From contig JAJKFH010000227.1 of the NCBI GenBank assembly GCA_023333565.1, forward strand, positions 1,116,001 to 1,180,000: DNA of 64,000 bases. Reading direction: 5' to 3'. The translations under genes and the position numbers were made by a program. A model generated the notes under the pieces. It saw only the letters and a list, made by a program, of their open reading frames with translations. It was not told where the DNA came from and did no database searches. Origin of the DNA: Puffinus mauretanicus. Lineage: Eukaryota > Chordata > Aves > Procellariiformes > Procellariidae. Shown one piece after another: positions 57,001 to 64,000 of the stretch. Positions within the stretch are counted from its first letter, which is position 1. Every line of letters begins with the position of its first letter.

Positions 57001-60000
57001 TTACTGCTAACTGTTTGCAAAGGGTTTTTTACAAGCTGTCAGGCCACCTCCATCTGGTAAGAAGCTCCACGTCTCTTCTAACCACTGCAGTGTGTTTTCT
57101 TTCAAAATACCATAGAGGAAACATATTGCATCGAGCAAGATATAAGCAATTTTCAACGAGAGTCGGGTGCCTTGACTCTGTGACGCGCGTTGGTATCTCA
57201 GCCGTAACTCACTTGTAGATTTGTCTGTTTAAAAAATACCCCAAAGTAACACATGCCGGGTGCGTACCTCAGAAATGAAGCCAAAGAAAATAAGGTGCAC
57301 AAAGACGAGAGCACCCAAAAATGACGTGGTAGAAATTAATATTCCAGGTCATGAGAAGCAGAGTGGCGGCAACGCTGCTTGTTTTGTTTGTTGAGGCTGC
57401 TTCGGTGGGATGTGGTGGGGTGACCCTGGTTGCACATCTCCTGTCCGCACCCAAGGAAGATCCGAGGGACAGCAGTGACCAGCTACAGAGCTAAATCCAT
57501 GAGGTCTCCAGAAAAGCACTGAGGATTTACTACTCCAGGAAGACACATCTGCTTATACCTTTACAGGGCTGATATTTAATAGCAGATGGGCATTATTTTC
57601 AGATGGGCTGAACATGCCCAACATCCCAGCCACCTACAAGCAAGCCTTCTGCTGTGACCTTTTTAAAAGTTCCCCTAAACAAATATAAATAAAAGTCTCC
57701 AAAAAGCAGCTAGCAGCTGATCAAGCAAGCAATCTAAAATACAAAGCTAATTGTCAAGATAGACAGTTAAAGATTTTGTGTCACTGGAAGGAGCGTTACA
57801 GTGACAGTATTTGCCAGACAGCAGGAGGATTTTGTCGAAGACAGTTTTGGAGAAAGATTTAAGAATTGTACTCTGGCACCGTTTGGGACAAGTCTCCATC
57901 TTATGCATATTTATTACCTTTGCAGTTCCTTTTCTATTTGTTTTTCTGGTAGGGAGCCTTAATCAACAACCCATGTGATGTTTTTATCTTTTCCAAGAGG
58001 TTTTTTTGGCAAAACACAGGGAGAAACAGCTTACAAACTGGGAACACACCAAATGCACTCTAGACTTGCTTCCAGCGCATGGTATATACAGGCATGGCAC
58101 ATGAAAATGCTATTTAAATTCAGTTTAAAATAATATCTAACCCAAGATAATCCCTTGAATGGTATTACTTTGCCCATTTAGGAGAGACCATACTGTCATG
58201 AAAAGCTTCATTTCAGCAGATCACACCCCTTCCCACCTTTGGATCCTAATGAATAATCCCAAATTGTGTAAACACGAATAGCAAAGAGGCTGGATTCTCT
58301 GTTTGTCTTCTGCTGGTTTGTTTTTTCCTCTTCCCCTGAAACCCAGACAGATCGTGCTGTCTCATGCTTTTCCACACCCAGGACATTGGAAAGAGGTTAC
58401 TTAATAGCTCAGCTCCTGCCAGCAGCTCGCGACGACGTGGGACACGAGCTCACTTTCTGGGCTTCCACCCAAGATTGCCACTACATGACACCTCACTGGA
58501 CTTTCTCACCGATTTGGAAACACCTGAGTCTCCCTGCCAGGCACACCTGGATGAGGCACAACTGCTGGAGGGTCAAGCCAGGCAAGGGAAAATCAGAGAT
58601 GTTGCAAAGATCTAAGAGCATTGGCCAAATACGTAACCCTACTCTCACTCATCATGCCAGTCCAACAATGGTGGGCTCCATCAGACATAAGAGTTTCAGC
58701 TCTTCTCCTATATAATCAACCATCCACACAAACTCCAAATATATTAAAGGCCTACAGCTCTAACCCCTCAGGTTTGCTGGCTTTTCCTAGAAAGATTCTC
58801 CAACTGATGAGAGGAAGAAGAAGATGCTCATGTTTCTCAGCAAGACCAACGAGAGGACACTCCTCCACACCCTGCACCGCCTTCTCCATCTTTCTCAAAC
58901 TCCGGATCTCGACTGAAGCAGAGCAGACCCTTGCAGTCCTGCGAACGCAGGGCTCGGTTAGCGATGGAAGACAACTCGCAGATTTTTGGGGTCAGATCTT
59001 TTCCTCTGGAACAACATATTACAGACACAGACTGCTGAGAATGGCAAACTTTTCCCAGCTGTAGGTATGCCGAGAGTGGGCAGAGGTTGCTCATGTAGCA
59101 CAAGGCATCTGTGCATTGTCTTTAACAGCCCTCGCAGTAGCAAATTGGGGTCTGTATATGAAATATAGTATTTTCACACATCTAGTGAATGCCACAATAA
59201 AAAAAGCAACTGGTGCAGTTTACGACTGGGCCTCATGCTGAGTCCAATTAAACCTACTGTTTCCAATCAGGTTTAATGTGAGGATAAAGTGAATGCTCCC
59301 TGAGATTTGGAGGAGGATAATTTGTCAGTAATAATAAGTGTAGACAAACAGGATGTTCCACAGTGCAGGGGCCTGATTAAAACCAAATGTGTTTCCAGGG
59401 ATCATCTCGAAACTCCCGGCAGCCAACGCAGTCAGCGTTGCTTGCAGCTTGCAGCATTTCTTTTGCAAAGCTTTGCAGCCTTTGCAATTCTTCCTAAATC
59501 CCATGGAGAAAAATAGGAGCCAGGCCATCGGGTCACCCAAGAGCCATCTCTGTGCGTTGTTGTTGGTTTTTGGGTTTTTTTTCAGAGCATGTTTCAGCTT
59601 TATAACCTGTCAATGTAAGGACATCCTAACAGGAAAGGGAAAAAGTCTTGGATTTTCAGCCTGGCCCTATCCTACTTCCTGACAAGAGCCTGTCTAGCTG
59701 GACTTAACATTGGCAAAAATACATTTCCTGATCAAAATGGGGTTTCCTACAAAAGGTGAATTCTTTCTTGATGAACTTTACCATAGAAACAAAATTGGCA
59801 GTCATCAGACCATGGTCCAAAAAGTCACTTCAGCTTTGGGGGAGTTTATTGAAAAGAAACAAGGAAGGTTTCTAACTATCCCAAGCTTTGGGTTTTAAAT
59901 TAGACTCGAGATCATTCTAATAACCTCTTTCCTTAGGGGATAGAGAGGGTGAATTTCCTAAGAAGGATTTTCTCACTTCTTGGCCAGATGGGAGACTCAG

Positions 60001-63000
60001 TAACTCAATGCTTGTTAGTTAAGTTATAGTCCCTGAGAAATCAGTGGTTACCTGTTGCTGGAGAACTGCTTTTGTTCATTAGAGACAAACCAGCCTGAGG
60101 TCACTGTGCAGAGCAGTTAACATACTAGCAAACCACTAATTAACCTAACACAGAAGCAGGAGCCCGTTTCCAAAATGTGTCTCTAATTCACCATCACTCA
60201 GTGTTTACAGCAGTACAATGGATCGTGTGTAAAGCGGGGGCTGTGGCGAGGACCCGCTGCGGGGGGGCCCATTGGGGGACCATTTCTGCAAGTTTGCAGA
60301 AGTCTGGATTAAGGGTGGGGAAAATCACCGAGGTAAATGCAAAACTGGATGTTATGTCCTGCCAATATTTGGCCTATTGCCCGGGAGGGCAATTGCCTCC
60401 TGAGGTGCCGGCCCTTTCAGCTGTAGGTCTCTGTCTTGTTCAGATTTATCTGTTTGCCTTCAGGATGGTTCTGGCTTAATGGAAAGCTGCTGTCTGGACC
60501 ATCTCTCTCCATCTGTCCTGGAGACACTTGCTTTTTTCAACAGATCACGGGAAACACTGCAATGCTCAAAAATGGAAATTCTTTTGAAGGTCTCTATGTA
60601 TGACTGCTTGTTCGGTGACATAAGCAGTGCCTTATGTCCAGTAACACATCCCCAAAAACCTGCATTACTTCCTCGCATCTCATTCCTTAATGAATTCCTC
60701 TTAGGTGGGTCTGATGAGCTCCTTTCTGTGCCCCCAGGACCAAAGGCTACCATGGCTGTTCCAGCAGCCCACTATCACAAGTGGCTTTTATATATATATA
60801 TATATAAAATAAAACCCGTTCTAGACTATAAACAGGGACAGAACCCCATCATTTAAGTCCCATCTTATGGATTAATTCCCATCAAAAAGGGAGCATACAT
60901 AGAAAAAAGTGGAAGTTTTAAAGTCCCAGAACAGCCTTCTGATGTGGTTTTGGAGCATCTCCCTGGTGAGGGGACCTGCAGGAGAAAGGTTGGACAGGCA
61001 CTGAGGGGCTGAACAGCAAGGGTGAGTTGGGAAGATCAGTGACAGCCCTCCACGCCCCTCTCGTCTGTAAATTCAGGTGAGATAACAAAGCTGCGGATAT
61101 TTTTCTTCCTGTGGGACTGTGAGATAAAACAGCCCTGTTGAAGTTGCTGTGCAGGGACCTGAGCAAAGCATCTAGGAGACAAATGCAAAAATGCAGAGCC
61201 CTGGCTTATTTCCATCTCAAAGTGGATAGAAAACTTCCTCCTTCCTTTCAGCCTGGAAAAAATGCAGGTAAATTTGCAGGATTCTTTCCCAGAACACACT
61301 TCTTAGGTCCTTACCTGTCTAGAGTCTGTTTTGAGAGGCCTGAAAGAAATCCAACTTTGGGAAGAAGATGTTTTGGGGTACCTGGAGATTTGTAGGTGTC
61401 TAGCATAGAACAATACCTTTTCAAAAAGATGACTATGAACGGAGACAGGAAAATAGCACAGATAAAGAAAAGAAGACCCATCCTGGGTGGGAGGATTTCC
61501 CTTGAGGGAAACAAAAAGGCCCACAGAAAGAAATGCCAGTCTGACGCAGGCACCCATGCCTCTCCTTTTCTTGATGAGGAGTGACAACTGCAAAGACATA
61601 CTTTCAGATGGCAGCAACTTCTCTGAAAACCGCATGATCTATCTTAGCCAAGCTGCCCCAGACAAATAAATGGTTTGATTTAATTTAGAGCCACATCTTG
61701 TTCCCAGGGCAGGGTAATTGGATCCATGGCAAAGAGCTGGGAAGGGGGCCTGAGATGAAACAAAGGAGGCAACTCTGCTCCATGGGATATTTGTTTTCTC
61801 CAGTGGAAATTTCTTAAGGAACAAAACCCCTTCCTCACACAGCAGGGCAATTTCACTGCCACTGTTCCTTCTCTGATAATGGGGAAGCATGTTGGTTTTC
61901 TCCTCCTACAATTAAATAACCAAAGCATAAAATTAATATGAATGTTTAATGCAAAAGGCCTGCAGAAGGAGAGCTGTTTTGGACTGGAGACCTTTGCAAA
62001 CACGAGGTGACACGGTTATAATACGATTGTTCTGCCACTACTGTCCTGCAGCTTCCAAGCTTGGTGCATCTAACTATTCTGAGAGCATCCCTCAAGTTAT
62101 AGCGGCCAGGGTGAGCGGGAGGCGTGGGTTATCAGCTCTTGGCCATCATTCCACATGGTCTGCCCCGTGCCGGCTCTTGGTGGGACACCTCCAGCACAGC
62201 TGCAATAAAAGTGAAATTTGGTGCCTGGTGTGGGCTGGGGGGTGGAATTAAGTCCATGTGCTTGCAGCAGGAATGGGTGGTTGTGGTGCCGGGAGGCTGC
62301 GGGCGGCCCTGCGGGTGGTACCATGGACAGAGTACCACCGGTCACGCGTGCCCGCGCCCACGCGGTGTCTTGTTTGCTGAGGCCAAATCCGACATTAAAA
62401 GGCAAATAAAAGGAAAACCAAAAATCTAAAAAAATCCCAGCCCAACACATGGGCACAAGCTGATCTTGGTACTTGCAAAGTCCTGGGAAAACCTCATCAG
62501 CATCTGAATCTGGTTTGAATCTTCTTGGGTCAAACCAGTGTCTTTCTGACCTGGAGCAACCCAACAGTGACATTTTCTTGAGCTGTCACCACTTTGGGCT
62601 GGCTGCAGAGCTGAGCTACCTGGATATACCCAAGAGATGAAGAATTTACAGCTTTTGCCTGGTTGTGGATCGGTGGAGAAGTGATAACACTGGTTGGTTT
62701 GTTTGTTTTTTAAATCTGGATATATAAGTTATCACTCTTTTCCTCTCTCCTTCTCCCCACTGTACATCATTAAGTGCTCAGCTCTGGACTGTTTTTCCCT
62801 ACATTTGCCATATGTGTAATTTACACTATTTAAAGTAAAGTAAAATCCAAGGCAATTCTGGATAAAAAAGCAGTTGTTTGAAATTTTAACGCATAATATA
62901 AACTTTTCCCTCAATGTGGGATTTCTTTTTTATAACCAAGTGCTGTCACTATCATTGTTTTAAATCTGGGCAGAATTTTCGTAACTTTATATACTTTTTT

Positions 63001-63570
63001 GTAACTGTGACCAGCTTAAAAGTCAGTGTGATGATGGTAAAGAGCAAATAGAAAGTGTTTTTTCATCTTTTTTTCATTCATTGTTTAAATTTCATACCCC
63101 TGAATAATGGAAGTGGTTCCGTTCACGAGACTATTTTATCATTATATATTCCCCCACAAAATGAGTGCTCAGCCTGGGAATTATTTTAGGAAGATTACTT
63201 TTAATAAGATCCATACAGTTATAAAATATATTCAAAATATATTAACTCTTCTTTAGTCCTTCGCTTTAGGCTGGAATTCTCTCTGCCCTTTTATGCCTGG
63301 AAAATGAAAAAGATGTTCAGCTTTATTCTCACGAGGGAAAAAGGTGTTTGCTTCAGAGGGTCTCTTTCTTGCACTGTGTTTTTTAGGTCCCTTTTAAAAA
63401 TACCAGGCTAGAGCCTATTCAGTGGGGAAGATATTGAAACAATGAGGATATCCCTCCAACACAGCAGGGAAGGTGTTGCAGAGCTTTTCAGCAGTACGCT
63501 CGCTGAAGATGGAAGTTGCATATAAAACTCTTCTCCCAATTTTGTTTCCTCAAGAAAATGCACAGAGAGT
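57001..63570. other. Unique sequence, no gene recognised
   Basis: The plus-strand frames at 58364-59064 and the minus-strand frame at 62097-62573 (158 codons) carry no recognisable domain. The latter runs through a locally CpG-rich patch at 62280-62370, where GGTGGTAC (62314-62321) and GTACCACC (62332-62339) form an 8-bp inverted repeat. A (TA)9 run lies at 60788-60806. The block 62690-63260 is AT-rich. No transposable element is evident. Confidence 0.4.
60788..60806. repeat. (TA)n microsatellite
   Basis: Alternating TA over about 19 bases, followed by AAATAAAA. Confidence 0.8.
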
Positions 63571-63583
63571 CCACTAGAGGGTA
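63571..63583 (+). promoter_or_regulatory. CTCF-like motif
   Basis: CCACTAGAGGGTA matches the CTCF core CCASYAGRKGGCR at all but one position (T in place of C near the end). It sits at the start of a locally GC- and CpG-richer patch (63560-63700). One motif without occupancy data is weak evidence. Confidence 0.3.
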
Positions 63584-64000
63584 CAGCTCGGAGAGGTGCA
63601 GCCCAGTGCGCAGCGGCTGCATCCAGCCTGGGTGCGCTCGGCTTGGCAGGTGGAGCGGAGCCTTTGCCGCTCCTGGCTGGATGCCGCTTGAACCCCATCT
63701 CCAGGTCAGAAACCACCTGCAGCTGGAGGAAAGGAAGAGACTGGTTGGGAAACTTATCCTAATGAATAACAGATCATTATAAAGGGGTCAATTGCTCTTT
63801 GATTCATATTGATTAAGATACTCCTGGAAGACGGGCGTTTACAGGAACCATAACTGGCTGTGCTCATTTCTTCTCCCTGCTCGTTCCTTCGGCTGGTTAG
63901 AAAGCTCTCTAGTCTTTTAAAACTTCAGCTATGAAGACCTAGCTTTGTTTTAGTTTTGAGCATTTTTCTTACAAACCAAGGGGCGGGGGTGGGGGGGGGA
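63584..64000. other. GC-richer patch then unique sequence; window end
   Basis: 63584-63700 has more CpG than most of the window, but it is far too short to call a CpG island. No gene is recognised. The final bases (63979-64000) are a G-rich run, GGGGCGGGGGTGGGGGGGGG, that could form a G-quadruplex. It is cut by the window edge. Confidence 0.4.

Noticed and set aside
62097..62573. 158-codon minus-strand frame as an exon or gene
   Set aside because: No domain is recognised. It crosses a CpG-rich patch that suppresses stops, and overlapping frames exist on the other strand. No convincing pair of splice sites frames it.
1..64000. Bacterial or phage content, CRISPR arrays, tRNA or rRNA genes, telomeric repeats
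   Set aside because: None of the signatures was found on reading both strands. The composition and repeats are those of a vertebrate nuclear genome.

Overview
This is a window of vertebrate nuclear DNA, almost certainly avian and probably from a bird outside the Galliformes. It is AT-rich, has frequent A/T homopolymer runs, and has no bacterial-style operons, no long clean reading frames, and no rRNA, tRNA or CRISPR. The best lineage marker is a 595-bp solo LTR at 49734-50328. From memory of published bird genomes, it matches an LTR family that is abundant in neoavian genomes. The rest of the recognisable repeat content fits an amniote/archosaur background: very old CR1 LINE fragments, one MIR-like SINE and several short palindromic repeats. 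Species and locus cannot be named from the sequence alone.

I find no protein-coding gene that I would defend. The longest stop-free stretches (197 codons at 20443-21036, 179 at 8962-9501, 171 at 14210-14725, 158 on the minus strand at 62097-62573) have no recognisable gene product, except that the one at 8962 begins inside a decayed retrotransposon RNase H domain. The window is best read as intergenic or deep intronic, gene-desert-like sequence.

Layout: 285-410, imperfect-palindrome repeat. About 1900-2330, ancient CR1 pieces on the minus strand. About 3960-5515, the largest old repeat, a decayed CR1 on the plus strand with reverse-transcriptase and 3'-ORF remnants. 6668-6838, a second minus-strand CR1 3' end. 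About 8827-9095, a broken Ty3/gypsy-type RNase H domain spread over two reading frames with an in-frame stop; this is the most unusual item here. 9.1-17 kb, unique AT-rich sequence with a perfect T/C mirror repeat. 17055-17215, a MIR-like SINE. 17.2-29.5 kb, unique sequence with a GC-rich hairpin. 29.5-30 kb, two copies of a short palindromic amniote repeat. 33741-33809, two adjacent perfect hairpins. 34-49.7 kb, unique sequence with simple repeats. 49734-50328, the solo LTR. 50.3-64 kb, unique sequence with one old palindromic repeat copy near 53.3 kb and a CTCF-like motif near 63.6 kb.

No genes work together here. What can be supported is a record of repeat insertion and decay, plus some candidate regulatory or structured DNA. 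Family assignments for repeats rest on recalled consensus features and would be settled by a RepeatMasker/Dfam run and a multi-bird alignment.
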